In this document: positions 1 to 8,247 of the stretch, piece after piece
Position numbering within the stretch: the first letter of the stretch is position 1
Layout: every line of letters starts with the position of its first letter
Source: Chloroflexota bacterium
Lineage (GTDB): Bacteria > Chloroflexota > Anaerolineae > Anaerolineales > UBA11579
Assembly (NCBI GenBank): GCA_019456165.1
Contig: VRUJ01000015.1
Coordinates: forward strand, 21,029 to 85,028
Length of the DNA: 64,000 bases
Direction: 5' to 3'
The notes under the pieces: generated by a model
Database searches by the model: none
What the model saw: the letters and a program-made list of their open reading frames with translations, nothing else
Told to the model about the DNA's origin: nothing
Program-made: the position numbers and the translations under genes

Positions 1-607
1 AGAAGGTTATTACGCCAAATATCAGGGTTTGAAGCATCTTGGTTTCCATATTAAAGCTGCCTTCAGCATCGGGGCTGTTGGTCCCAATCACAACGGGATG
101 TATCGTGCGCCAAATACGGATCGATAGGAATGTAAAAGGGACGCTGACTGATCCCAGGATTGCGTAAATAGCGCCAAAACGAGCCCTACGGTCGGGGTCT
201 TCAATCCCTTGGCGCAGCATCAGGTAAGCGAAGTAGATTAATTCCATTATCGTAGCAGTTACCAGGCGTGGGTCCCATCTCCACCAAGTATTCCAGGTCG
301 GTTTCGCCCAAATGGAACCTGAGACAATGTTTATCAAGAAAAACACCAACCCGACCTCGATCCCTGCCATGCCAATAATATCCCATTTACGGTTTCCAGT
401 GCGCAAATAGGCTATGCCGGCTACCACAGCTGATAAAAAGCCGATCATTCCTACCCACCCAGCAGCAACATGGAAATAGAAAACTCTTTGTACGTTTCCC
501 ATTTCTCTTTCCATGGGAGCGTAGAAGAACACCATCCCGGTGGCGATAATTAATAAGACGATCGAAACGCCATCCAATACACGCAGCTTTCTTGGTTTAG
601 CTTCCAT
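1..607 (-). CDS. ccmC: Cytochrome c maturation haem-handling protein CcmC (3' end outside window)
   Basis: Integral membrane protein that loads haem onto CcmE in cytochrome c maturation. The visible 202 residues begin MEAKPRKLRVLD and carry several hydrophobic segments. The tryptophan-rich haem-binding loop of the family is seen as WNTWWRWDPRLVT near residues 104-116, with conserved histidines in YFHVA (about residue 46) and IHPVV (about 171) on either side. The ATG at 607 is preceded by GGAGTG. The gene is the last visible member of the minus-strand ccm operon, 21 bases after ccmB. It is truncated only by the window edge. Identification is firm from the WWD motif plus neighbours. Confidence 0.93.
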   Translation of the reverse strand, partial: MEAKPRKLRVLDGVSIVLLIIATGMVFFYAPMEREMGNVQRVFYFHVAAGWVGMIGFLSAVVAGIAYLRTGNRKWDIIGMAGIEVGLVFFLINIVSGSIWAKPTWNTWWRWDPRLVTATIMELIYFAYLMLRQGIEDPDRRARFGAIYAILGSVSVPFTFLSIRIWRTIHPVVIGTNSPDAEGSFNMETKMLQTLIFGVITF

Positions 608-628
608 ATATTTTCACTCCTATAAAAT

Positions 629-1345
629 TTATTCCTCGACTACAAAATCGAACAACATGTAAGAAAGACCAATGAAAATTAGGTCAAATGAGATCAAGAT
701 ATTTAGCGAAGGCCAGATGAATTCCATATCCAGCCCTTGCAAGAAAGCGCTGCTGGCCTTCACGGCAGCAATAATCAACGGCAGCATGACTGGAAAAAGG
801 ATTATCGGCAGCAGTATATCACGCGTTCTGGCCTGTACCACCATGGCCGCAAGCATGGTTCCCAAGGCTACGTAACCTATTGACCCCAGGATGATTACCA
901 GGATTAGCCCTGGATGGAACACGTTAATATTATAGAAGATTGTATAGATCGGTAAGACGAAAGCCTCGACAACAAACATGAACAGCAAATTTCCGATAGC
1001 CTTGCCGAAGTAGATCACAGAGCGGTCTACCGGAGCGAGCAATAAACCATCCAGGCAGCCGCGGTCTTTCTCAACAGCCATTGAACGGTTTAAACCCAGG
1101 GTGCCAGCAAATGAGAATGTCACCCACAGCACTCCTGAGGTAACCGATGCCCGTGTACCAGCATCCATTTCTAAAGCAAAATTAAAGATCAAAATAACCA
1201 ATAAGGCAAACATCGCCATAGCCGAAAATAATTCCCGGCTGCGCCTCTCGGATGCCAGGTCTTTACGCACAATAGCTGATACCGCGCGCCAAAATGTAGG
1301 CCGCTGATTGCTTACCCGAACGTGGGCTTTTATCTCATTTGACAT
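629..1345 (-). CDS. ccmB: Haem exporter subunit CcmB, ABC transporter permease
   Basis: Membrane subunit of the CcmABCD complex that releases holo-CcmE. About 238 residues with six hydrophobic segments, the family's normal size and topology. The family region SMAVEKDRGCLDGLLLAP follows the second helix. An ATG at 1390 would add 15 residues, but the ATG at 1345 has GAGG six bases upstream and yields MSNEIKAHVR, so it is preferred. The start overlaps the ccmA end by 11 bases, which is typical translational coupling. Confidence 0.92.
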   Translation of the reverse strand: MSNEIKAHVRVSNQRPTFWRAVSAIVRKDLASERRSRELFSAMAMFALLVILIFNFALEMDAGTRASVTSGVLWVTFSFAGTLGLNRSMAVEKDRGCLDGLLLAPVDRSVIYFGKAIGNLLFMFVVEAFVLPIYTIFYNINVFHPGLILVIILGSIGYVALGTMLAAMVVQARTRDILLPIILFPVMLPLIIAAVKASSAFLQGLDMEFIWPSLNILISFDLIFIGLSYMLFDFVVEE

Positions 1346-2072
1346 TAGCAGCCTCAAGTTTTGTGGATTCCTGTTTGGATTCGATTGCATGTCTGTAAAA
1401 GCCTAAGAGACCATCTTGGGGAATATCCTCCCGCTGTGTTGAAGCTGCTATTTTGCCGCGAGACAATACGTCAAAGCGTGAGGCCAGGTCTGAGATACGT
1501 ACAAGATCGTGGGAGGTCATCACTACCGTACGGCCCTGCGAAGTCACACTTTTTAGGATGGTATCCAACATAGCGCCAGCATCTTGATCCAAACCGGTAT
1601 ACGGCTCATCGAGTAGGAGCAGTTGAGGGTCGTGGATCACCGCTCGCCCGATCGATAAGCGCTGCTGCATGCCGCGCGAATATGTGCGCACCAGATCCCG
1701 ACGGCGAGCGCTCAAACCCACCAAATCGAGTACTTCGCTAATCCTGCTATCCAGGTTGGTAACTCCATATAAACGTCCGTAAAATTGCAAGTTCTCCTCG
1801 GCCGTTAGGTCTCCATAAAGCAGAGGTTGATGCGAAAGAACACCTAAGGAATTCCTAACAGCCGCAGCCTGAGCTGGCAGATGGAAACCGGCAACCTTCA
1901 CCATCCCTAAAGAGGGTCGCGAGAGAGAAGAGAGGATGCGAAGAAAGGTCGTCTTTCCGGCCCCGTTTGGGCCTATAAGACCGACGAACTCACCTTTTTT
2001 AACCTCGAAATCCAAACCACGCAGTACGGGTTTAAGACCAAACCGTTTGACGAGTTTATGGACTTTAATCAT
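1335..2072 (-). CDS. ccmA: Haem exporter subunit CcmA, ABC transporter ATP-binding protein
   Basis: ATPase of the Ccm complex; hydrolysis frees haem-bound CcmE from CcmC. 245 residues with Walker A GPNGAGKTT (about 34-42), signature YSRGMQQRLSIGRA (about 132-145), Walker B LLLLDEP (about 153-159) and H-loop TSHD (about 187). It is longer than a minimal CcmA and ends in a charged tail. The ATG at 2072 has no good ribosome-binding site: upstream lies AT-rich sequence and then, 11 bases away, the CACAAAGACAC-type repeat. An insertion there may have displaced the original leader. Confidence 0.9.
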   Translation of the reverse strand: MIKVHKLVKRFGLKPVLRGLDFEVKKGEFVGLIGPNGAGKTTFLRILSSLSRPSLGMVKVAGFHLPAQAAAVRNSLGVLSHQPLLYGDLTAEENLQFYGRLYGVTNLDSRISEVLDLVGLSARRRDLVRTYSRGMQQRLSIGRAVIHDPQLLLLDEPYTGLDQDAGAMLDTILKSVTSQGRTVVMTSHDLVRISDLASRFDVLSRGKIAASTQREDIPQDGLLGFYRHAIESKQESTKLEAANVK

Positions 2073-2082
2073 TGATTATTAA

Positions 2083-2113
2083 TTACCACAAAGACACGAA
2101 GACACTAAGTTTA
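2083..2113 (+). repeat. CACAAAGACAC-type repeat, copy 1 (direct orientation)
   Basis: The sequence contains ACCACAAAGACACGAAGACA followed by CTAAGTTTA. It matches copy 3 (2571-2601) in the same orientation and copy 2 (2520-2546) in inverted orientation. It abuts the stop codon of the GxxExxY gene and lies 11 bases from the ccmA start codon. Copies 1 and 2 therefore bracket the gene as imperfect inverted repeats. Confidence 0.8.
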
Positions 2114-2509
2114 GAGGATAATTCTCTTTATGCCTTGCTTGATAAGTGGAACATTGAAATTGATTAGAAAACCAAGACGTTTATTGGTTAGTTTTAATTG
2201 TGTAAGTAACTGTGCAGTAAATACTGGTTTCATTTTTTCTACGGCTTTGAGTTCGCAAATAACAAGTTTTTCTACTTGGACGTCTAACCTAATTCCTTCA
2301 TCGAAGGTTATTCCATCATACACAATCGGTATCGAAACTTGACGTTCAACAATTAAACCTTTCTTTTCTAGCTCGTGACAAAAACATACCTCATAGATGT
2401 TTTCCAACAAACCAGGACCAAGTTGGCTATGGACTGCGAAAGCTGCTTCCACAATACTTTTTGCGATGCTCTCTTCTTTTTTCGAAAGAGGCTTGTGTTT
2501 AATAACCAT
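2111..2509 (-). CDS. GxxExxY protein (PD-(D/E)XK nuclease-fold family)
   Basis: A 132-residue protein of the GxxExxY family, which has a PD-(D/E)XK nuclease-like fold and no settled function. Seen directly: the family signature GPGLLENIY near residue 32, the core RLDVQVEKLVICELKAV with the D...ExK pattern near 78-94, and the C-terminal AQLLTQLKLTNKRLGFLINF. The length is normal and the frame is intact. It sits inside the ccm operon between the lipoprotein gene and ccmA, flanked on both sides by CACAAAGACAC-type repeats. I infer a cargo or passenger gene rather than a Ccm component. Confidence 0.88.
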   Translation of the reverse strand: MVIKHKPLSKKEESIAKSIVEAAFAVHSQLGPGLLENIYEVCFCHELEKKGLIVERQVSIPIVYDGITFDEGIRLDVQVEKLVICELKAVEKMKPVFTAQLLTQLKLTNKRLGFLINFNVPLIKQGIKRIIL

Positions 2510-2519
2510 TTAATATTTT

Positions 2520-2546
2520 TCTTAGTGTCTTTGTGCCTTGGTGTTA
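2520..2546 (-). repeat. CACAAAGACAC-type repeat, copy 2 (inverted)
   Basis: Read on the minus strand this contains ACCAAGGCACAAAGACACTA. It lies 10 bases upstream of the GxxExxY start codon. It pairs with copy 1 across the gene and with copy 3 across a 24-base spacer, so a transcript could fold copies 2 and 3 into a long imperfect hairpin. Confidence 0.8.
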
Positions 2547-2570
2547 TTGCATTGGTTTTTTGGTATTTTT

Positions 2571-2601
2571 TAACCACTAAGACCCTAAGACACAAAGTTT
2601 A
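2571..2601 (+). repeat. CACAAAGACAC-type repeat, copy 3 (direct)
   Basis: The sequence contains ACCACTAAGACCCTAAGACA followed by CAAAGTTTA. It is in the same orientation as copy 1, and both end in AAGTTTA. It ends exactly on the stop codon of the upstream lipoprotein gene, so the repeat-bounded block runs from that stop codon to just before ccmA. Confidence 0.78.
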
Positions 2602-3939
2602 ATCTAGTACGGCACGAAGCTGTTCTTTCAGTGCCGCGCGATTTTCAAGATATTTGTCTTCGGCTAGATCACCCGCTTCAAAAGCCTCATCAAGATCTAT
2701 TATTTTATCCATCAAGGCTTCTGGGGTGTCCTTGTTGGTTGAAGTTTTACTGGATGTATTACCCGTACCTCGCCTAACTCTCGTAAAATAGCCAACAATT
2801 ACCAGTGAAATTAACAAAGCGCTGGCTCCAACCACTAAACCATTATCGATATTCAGCCCTAGAAATCCGGAGGTATCCATAGGGTTGCGGCCTCGGATTT
2901 CAAATTGCACCTCACCGGATGCCAAGGACCCCTGGGTGGCATAAACCTGATATTGCGTCTCTCCTACTTCATCAATACCTACCTCGAATAAGTTGGAGCT
3001 AATTAGTTCCAGGTCTCCTTGAGGCAGGAAAATGAAGAGGGCTTCAACCGGCCAGCCCAAATCTTGCTCATAAGTCATTTCCCGGTCGTAAGGCAGATCA
3101 TACGCAATAAACAATTCGTACCCGCTTGAACCAGGCAATAATGCATCCATATCACCCTCGGGGGTTAGTACAAGGTGGCCAGCGGTATATTCACCCAGGA
3201 ATTCCCAATTTGTGGCTGTTGTAGGTATGGGGATGCTCAAAAGGGGAGTATTGTCATTCGCAGTAATAATCGTTTTGTTGCCTGGATTGTGGACAATATA
3301 GCGTTGCAGAATGTTTACTGTATCGGCATCGGGGAATTCTATACCAATCTGCATTTCTTCGATTACTAATTCGGAAACATCGGTGGTGGTTTCATAAACT
3401 GTAATGGGAATTGCAAGGCTGGTTACATCCTCTTCAGTAAAACCGAAACCCGAATAGGTCATTTGCTCAAATTTAACCGTTGCCAAGAAAATTTTCCCCT
3501 CGAGAAATTCGACATCTTCAAACAAAAAGCTGCCGTCCGTTTGGGTGGTGGTTGAACCCACCTCACTTGGCTCCATCTCAAGTAACTCAATTAAACTGAC
3601 TTCTAATTCTGCTGGTAAGTCGCCCCCGGAGCCGTTGGTTACTGTTCCGGTGATGGTGCCTGATTCAACATCTACTTCTTCAGTGCTGCTCTCTACTCCT
3701 TCGGGGATTTGAGTCACTTCCTCGGTGGTAGATGGGCGGGTAAGTTCATCAATGTCAGTACTTTCGGACTGCTCAACAGGGGCTTCCGTTTCTTCCACAT
3801 CTACAAATGATTGCTCGACGGAAACCCGCCGGTAATTTGGTGGGGGAGTGATATCCTGGGCCAGGGATATTTCGCAGCCTGTCAGCAAAAATAATGCAAT
3901 CGCAGAAATTATTAATTTTAGTCGCAGGGTTAGTCTCAT
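2599..3939 (-). CDS. Lipoprotein with membrane anchor and C-terminal CcmI-like helix pair, in ccm operon
   Basis: 446 residues. A signal peptide ends in the lipobox LLTGC (Cys22), so the N-terminus is probably lipid-anchored outside the membrane. A long acidic, low-complexity stretch (about 45-95) is followed by a beta-rich region that begins like a carboxypeptidase-regulatory-type fold (SGTITGTVTNGSGG) and a large extracytoplasmic domain. A second membrane helix lies at about 367-386. The cytoplasmic tail has the pattern LDEAFEAGDLAEDKYLENR, resembling the helical segment of the next upstream gene. Position between ccmG and ccmA suggests an accessory assembly role, which is inference; no named family was recognised. 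Confidence 0.72.
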   Translation of the reverse strand: MRLTLRLKLIISAIALFLLTGCEISLAQDITPPPNYRRVSVEQSFVDVEETEAPVEQSESTDIDELTRPSTTEEVTQIPEGVESSTEEVDVESGTITGTVTNGSGGDLPAELEVSLIELLEMEPSEVGSTTTQTDGSFLFEDVEFLEGKIFLATVKFEQMTYSGFGFTEEDVTSLAIPITVYETTTDVSELVIEEMQIGIEFPDADTVNILQRYIVHNPGNKTIITANDNTPLLSIPIPTTATNWEFLGEYTAGHLVLTPEGDMDALLPGSSGYELFIAYDLPYDREMTYEQDLGWPVEALFIFLPQGDLELISSNLFEVGIDEVGETQYQVYATQGSLASGEVQFEIRGRNPMDTSGFLGLNIDNGLVVGASALLISLVIVGYFTRVRRGTGNTSSKTSTNKDTPEALMDKIIDLDEAFEAGDLAEDKYLENRAALKEQLRAVLD

Positions 3940-3957
3940 AATTGTTTTCTTTTTATT

Positions 3958-4452
3958 CTAAGTCAGGTCAGTTCCACAATGGAAACAAAACTTGTCTGTG
4001 ATCTTGATGGCTTTACCGCAATTGAAGCAGAATTTTCCAGCTTTTGCTTTGCCTTGGTCTTTACGCTCTGCAATCACTTCTTCCAAATAATCGAATTCCT
4101 CCCCTGTATCTTTCTCACTGCGCCGGGCAGCAATTATTGCATCCAATTGCGCGTCATCCCCTGTGCTAGAAGCTCCAGATGGCAGATTATCGAGTTTTCG
4201 CAAAATTTCGGCCCCGCGCTGCACTAAGTTGGCGCGTTGGTCCGGGTAGTTTTCTGCGGGAATCTTGCCTAAATCATGATCGAAATCCAATTCCAATAAC
4301 GCATCTAATATACGGTCCCGCTCAGCTAACAGAGAGGATAAAGATTTTTCTTCAGCACTCACACTGAATGAGCGACGATTAAAGGGCTGGCTGATATAGA
4401 AAACAACCAATATAAGCACAGCAAGGATTAATAATATTGATTCAATTTCCAT
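3958..4452 (-). CDS. Membrane zinc-ribbon protein, CcmI-like N-terminal part
   Basis: 164 residues. One N-terminal membrane helix (about 5-20) is followed by a helical segment LLELDFDHDLGKIPAENYP near residue 56, whose pattern (leader, L-x-D/E pairs, G-K-I, Y) recalls the N-terminal helices of CcmI. The last 24 residues form a zinc ribbon with Cys142, Cys145, Cys156 and Cys159. It starts two bases after the ccmG stop codon, so it is almost certainly co-translated with it. A role in apocytochrome handling in place of CcmI is an inference. Confidence 0.68.
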   Translation of the reverse strand: MEIESILLILAVLILVVFYISQPFNRRSFSVSAEEKSLSSLLAERDRILDALLELDFDHDLGKIPAENYPDQRANLVQRGAEILRKLDNLPSGASSTGDDAQLDAIIAARRSEKDTGEEFDYLEEVIAERKDQGKAKAGKFCFNCGKAIKITDKFCFHCGTDLT

Positions 4453-4454
4453 AG

Positions 4455-5027
4455 TTAAGAACCTAATAAAGCGTCAATAATTGTTGTGATTTGTTCAACG
4501 GATTGAAAAGGACCGATCAGAACGTAAGCAATTATGCCTTCCTGGTCAATTATGAAGGTTTCAGGCACTCCCTGCATGCGGTAATCCTGGGAGATGCGAG
4601 TTCCCAGGTCGGGTCCATTTGGATAGGTGACCCCGAATTTATCCAGGAATTCTAGAGCGGCAGTGTTTGTATCGGAGTAGTCCACTCCCACAAATAATAC
4701 CTCTTCGTTGCCTTGATAATACTCCCAGGCGGATTGCAGTTCGTAAGCCTCGTCCTCGCAGGGAATACACCAGGAAGCCCAAAAGTTTACCAATACGACT
4801 TTACCTTCCATATCTGCAGGAGTGATTTCTTCACCATCAAACAAAGTTAAGCTGAATTTTGGGGCAACCTCACCTACACCGACTACACCGAGCTGCGCTT
4901 TCCAAAGCTGCAAACCAACCACCAGCAACAGAACAGCAACGAGCAGCCAGACAAATATTAAACTCCAGCGTTTTCCTTGAGCATTGTTTTGTTCATCAGG
5001 ATTTGATTGCATTTGGATTTCGGTCAT
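4455..5027 (-). CDS. ccmG: Membrane-anchored thiol-disulfide oxidoreductase, TlpA/ResA/CcmG family
   Basis: Thioredoxin-fold protein that reduces apocytochrome CXXCH cysteines before haem attachment. 190 residues: a cytoplasmic stub, one membrane anchor (about 22-42), then a thioredoxin domain with the active site WASWCIPCEDE (Cys87, Cys90) and the cis-proline region GVPETF. The glutamate after the second Cys is common in the CcmG/ResA group. The ATG at 5027 has AGGA upstream. Operon position between ccmH and ccmI-like gene supports CcmG over a general TlpA. Confidence 0.88.
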   Translation of the reverse strand: MTEIQMQSNPDEQNNAQGKRWSLIFVWLLVAVLLLVVGLQLWKAQLGVVGVGEVAPKFSLTLFDGEEITPADMEGKVVLVNFWASWCIPCEDEAYELQSAWEYYQGNEEVLFVGVDYSDTNTAALEFLDKFGVTYPNGPDLGTRISQDYRMQGVPETFIIDQEGIIAYVLIGPFQSVEQITTIIDALLGS

Positions 5028-5042
5028 GTTAATCCTAACTCT

Positions 5043-5552
5043 CTATTGACGTTTCTTTAATTCTTCCTCTAATAGGGAGGTGTACTTATCATCTTGGGGC
5101 GTACTTTCCGGCTTAACCTTGCCTGTGCTTGCGACATTTTCTTCAGGCGTGGAGCGCGTTGATTTCCGTAATAAGCGGTATAGTAGAACGCCCCCCGCTA
5201 AAAGAGCAATAGGAGGCACGATATAAATTAACCAATTCAAGCCTCTCCGGGGAGGTTCAGCCAGCACACGCTCACCATATTGCACTACAAAATAATCATA
5301 TATCTGTTCTTCTGTCCATCCCTCGACTAGTTTCTCGCGGATTTGATCCCGCCATTGGGCGCAGGCAGCCGATTCACACACATCTAGCGGTATGTTTTCA
5401 CACACCGGGCAGTACAAGTTCTTGGCGATGCGGTTAACCTCGTCTTCGGATGGAGTTGGTTCCGGACCGGGATCTTGAGCTGAAGCTATGCTTGTGCCGG
5501 TCAGAGTTAGCAGCAAGAGAAAAACTATTACTAAAGGCAGTTTAAGTTTCAT
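5043..5552 (-). CDS. ccmH: Cytochrome c biogenesis protein CcmH
   Basis: Thiol protein that, with CcmG, keeps apocytochrome reduced and presents it to CcmF. 169 residues: a signal peptide or anchor (1-26), the redox motif LYCPVCENIP with Cys48 and Cys51 (family form LRCxxC), then WTEEQIYDYFVVQYGERVL and a C-terminal membrane helix (about 107-130). Extra cysteines at 59 and 64 follow the redox pair. The upstream TTG at 5591 would overlap ccmF; the ATG at 5552 opens directly on the signal peptide and is preferred. Confidence 0.91.
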   Translation of the reverse strand: MKLKLPLVIVFLLLLTLTGTSIASAQDPGPEPTPSEDEVNRIAKNLYCPVCENIPLDVCESAACAQWRDQIREKLVEGWTEEQIYDYFVVQYGERVLAEPPRRGLNWLIYIVPPIALLAGGVLLYRLLRKSTRSTPEENVASTGKVKPESTPQDDKYTSLLEEELKKRQ

Positions 5553-5571
5553 GCGAATTAACGATCCAGGG

Positions 5572-7668
5572 TTAGGTACTAGCAGTCGCAATTGATTGGT
5601 CGGTTTTTATGGGCATATATTGTTTTTCCCTTTCAGGCCAGGCAGCTACGAAGGTGCCCAGGATAAAAATGATAGCTCCGAACCAGAGCCAATTAACAAG
5701 TGGGTTATGAAAAGCCTTGAAGGTTGCATTCTCAGCTGAGATAGGTTCCCAGCTAACCAGTAGTACATAGAAATCGTCTTCGATAGTACTGCGCAGGCCT
5801 GGGATGGTCATCCTTTGCCCGGATTCATAATAGAAATCACGCCGGGGGGCCAGGGTCTCTACGAACTCACCATTTTTAAATACGCTGATCTCAGCGCGCG
5901 CCACGTTGCGCCCATCGCGGGTATCAAATTCATCAAGCTTGTCGAAAGTGAAGGAATATTCACCCAAAGACATCTGTTTCCCGATAGCAATGGTGCCTTG
6001 GGTTTCGGTCTGGAAGATTTCAATTCCGATTATTCCAAGAGCCATCAAAACTACGCCCAGGTGGATAATATAACCTCCATAGCGGCGCCGGTTACGTGCC
6101 GCCAAGCGCCACAACGCAAGGCCGTAATTTTCTCCAGACCGGCGGCGCCTGGCCGCCATGCCGCGCCAAAATTCATATAACGTCACCACGGTCACAAAGG
6201 CACACAACCAAAAAGCCAACAGAGCACCAGGATGGCGTATCCCTCCCCCTATTATGATAACTAAAACCACTAAAGAGACAGCGAACGGTTTCCATATGGC
6301 TCTCCCCAACGTCCTGGCTGTGGAGGCGCGCCACGCAGAGAGCGGAGCTACGCCCATCAGGAAAAGCAGTCCAGCTAATAACGGGCCAGTAGCACGCTCG
6401 TAATATATTGGCCCCACAGTCACCTTTTGTCCCGTGAAGATGTGGCTTAAACTTGGAAACGTATCCCCCACGATGCCCAACGCTTCGGTAAGTAATGGGA
6501 AGATCACTCCCCAGAAGGAGACAACCAAAATGCCCATAAAGAGCCAATTATTGATCAGAAACATTGATTCACGTGATAGAAGGGATGTTATGCGGGTTTC
6601 GGATTTCAGATCCTGCCAACGCCGGCTTAACAACCATAAAGAGGTTCCCAAGGTCAGGACGATAAATGCAAAGAATAATGGCCCGATGGCACTCTGGGCA
6701 AAAGCATGTACCGAAGAAAGTACCCCGGAGCGGGTCAGGAATGTTCCGAAGATCATCAGGTCGTATGTCAAGATGATCAAAAACATATTCCAGTGTTTGA
6801 ACATGCCGCGTTTTTCTTGGATCATCACAGAATGCAAGAAGGGGGTGGCTGCCAACCAGGGCATTAAGGCTGCGATTTCCACTGCGTCCCAGCCCCAATA
6901 GCCGCCCCAACCTAAAACATCGTAAGCCCAACGAGCGCCCAATATCAGCCCAATTGCAAGAAAGAGCCAGGCCCACAATGTCCACCGGCGGGTAATCCGT
7001 ATCCAGCGGTCATCCGTGCGTCCGGTCACTAAACTTGCGATTGCAAATGCGAAAGGGATCACAAAAGACACAAATCCCAGATACAGCATCGGTGGATGGT
7101 AAATCATTCCAGGGTGGCGTAATAACGGATTTAATCCATTGCCATCTACAGGGATGAAGGGTTCTGAACCTCCGGGTTGAAAAATCGAAGTCACCCGCTC
7201 GCCAGTCTCGGTGATCCACATCTTGGCGAATGGGTTCTCGACAAATATGATCAGTATTAAGAAAAAACCCAAGGTGACCAGGCAGACAATAATCACCCAG
7301 GGAAGGAATTCGCGGTCTCGTTTCCAATCGCGCAGCATCACCGCGGATGCGAACGCTGACAAAAGCCAGACCCATAAGATCAGCGAGCCTTCCTGGCCTC
7401 CCCATAATGCTGTGACCCGCAAATAAGTCGGCATACTCCGGTTAGTAACCGAAGCCACATAAGCTACCTGAAATTGGTCGGTCACCAGCAGATTGATTAT
7501 GCTCAGAGCAGAAATCGTCAGGAGGGGAAGGCTGAGCAGCATGGCATGCCGCGCGCTTTCAACCCAGGATTGTTCTTTTTTCTTGACTCCATAAATTGCT
7601 GCACCAATACCATAAAAGCAAAGTAAAAAAGTTATTACTAGCGCGCCGTATCCAACATCAGCTACCAT
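5572..7668 (-). CDS. ccmF: Cytochrome c haem lyase subunit CcmF
   Basis: Large polytopic haem lyase that attaches haem to apocytochrome CXXCH. 698 residues with about 15 hydrophobic segments, slightly longer than the proteobacterial proteins. Family landmarks: WGGQEGSLILWVW near residue 90, the tryptophan-rich haem loop WGGYWGWDAVE near 254, LTRSGVLSSVHAFA near 316, and a large extracytoplasmic loop before the last helix. The ATG at 7668 has GGAG eight bases upstream; a TTG four codons earlier is less likely. It lies 66 bases after ccmE. Confidence 0.94.
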   Translation of the reverse strand: MVADVGYGALVITFLLCFYGIGAAIYGVKKKEQSWVESARHAMLLSLPLLTISALSIINLLVTDQFQVAYVASVTNRSMPTYLRVTALWGGQEGSLILWVWLLSAFASAVMLRDWKRDREFLPWVIIVCLVTLGFFLILIIFVENPFAKMWITETGERVTSIFQPGGSEPFIPVDGNGLNPLLRHPGMIYHPPMLYLGFVSFVIPFAFAIASLVTGRTDDRWIRITRRWTLWAWLFLAIGLILGARWAYDVLGWGGYWGWDAVEIAALMPWLAATPFLHSVMIQEKRGMFKHWNMFLIILTYDLMIFGTFLTRSGVLSSVHAFAQSAIGPLFFAFIVLTLGTSLWLLSRRWQDLKSETRITSLLSRESMFLINNWLFMGILVVSFWGVIFPLLTEALGIVGDTFPSLSHIFTGQKVTVGPIYYERATGPLLAGLLFLMGVAPLSAWRASTARTLGRAIWKPFAVSLVVLVIIIGGGIRHPGALLAFWLCAFVTVVTLYEFWRGMAARRRRSGENYGLALWRLAARNRRRYGGYIIHLGVVLMALGIIGIEIFQTETQGTIAIGKQMSLGEYSFTFDKLDEFDTRDGRNVARAEISVFKNGEFVETLAPRRDFYYESGQRMTIPGLRSTIEDDFYVLLVSWEPISAENATFKAFHNPLVNWLWFGAIIFILGTFVAAWPEREKQYMPIKTDQSIATAST

Positions 7669-7734
7669 AAATATCTCCAAATAATCTGGAATTGGGTTTT
7701 CAAATCAAAAGATTGCCTTGGCATCAGACATCTA

Positions 7735-8247
7735 TTAGGCATCAATCTGTTCGGGCTGGACCTCTTCATACTTCGTAGGGCATTTGAAGAGGAGTTCGCT
7801 GGCGACAAAAACGCCATCTTCGCGCAGGGTCCCCACGATAATAGCTTGAGCTTGGTGCTCCAACGTGTCTGGTGCGATACCTATATGAACCACCTGCAAT
7901 TCTTGCCTATTGGGGTCTTTTACCGCTGCTTCTAATACCGCAGCCAGGCCTCCCTGGGCATCTACAACATCATTGTCTGCTGGAATGTGTACCATCGTGA
8001 ATGAAACAGTCTGAGTATCACGGTCGTAACTGATTGTATCCCCGAGCACCGCACCTAAGACCTGCATAGGTGTACCGACAGCTGAATCGCCGCGGGCGAG
8101 AAGTTCATCAACCGTGTAATAGGTCTGTGCCCCGGCGATAGTTGAAGAAATGATCAAATATACTACTGCGATAAGAATTAAAAGACCGCCTACCAGGAAC
8201 TTACTTCTACCTGGATTGCTGTCCATGGTTTCTAGCGTTGTACTCAT
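7735..8247 (-). CDS. ccmE: Haem chaperone CcmE, cysteine (CxxxY) variant
   Basis: Periplasm-side haem chaperone. 170 residues: N-terminal anchor (about 17-39), then an OB-fold beta domain. In the standard protein haem binds covalently to the His of HxxxY. Here the site reads LFKCPTKYEE, so the nucleophile position is Cys156 with Tyr160 conserved. Such CxxxY CcmE proteins are known from archaea and some sulfate reducers. The ATG at 8247 has GGAGG seven bases upstream. It is the first gene of the operon, after a promoter region with a CRP-like palindrome. Confidence 0.92.
   Translation of the reverse strand: MSTTLETMDSNPGRSKFLVGGLLILIAVVYLIISSTIAGAQTYYTVDELLARGDSAVGTPMQVLGAVLGDTISYDRDTQTVSFTMVHIPADNDVVDAQGGLAAVLEAAVKDPNRQELQVVHIGIAPDTLEHQAQAIIVGTLREDGVFVASELLFKCPTKYEEVQPEQIDA

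Noticed and set aside
6173..6985. Long frames in other registers inside ccmF.
   Set aside because: They overlap a conserved CcmF coding region and lack any family pattern; shadows of the real gene.
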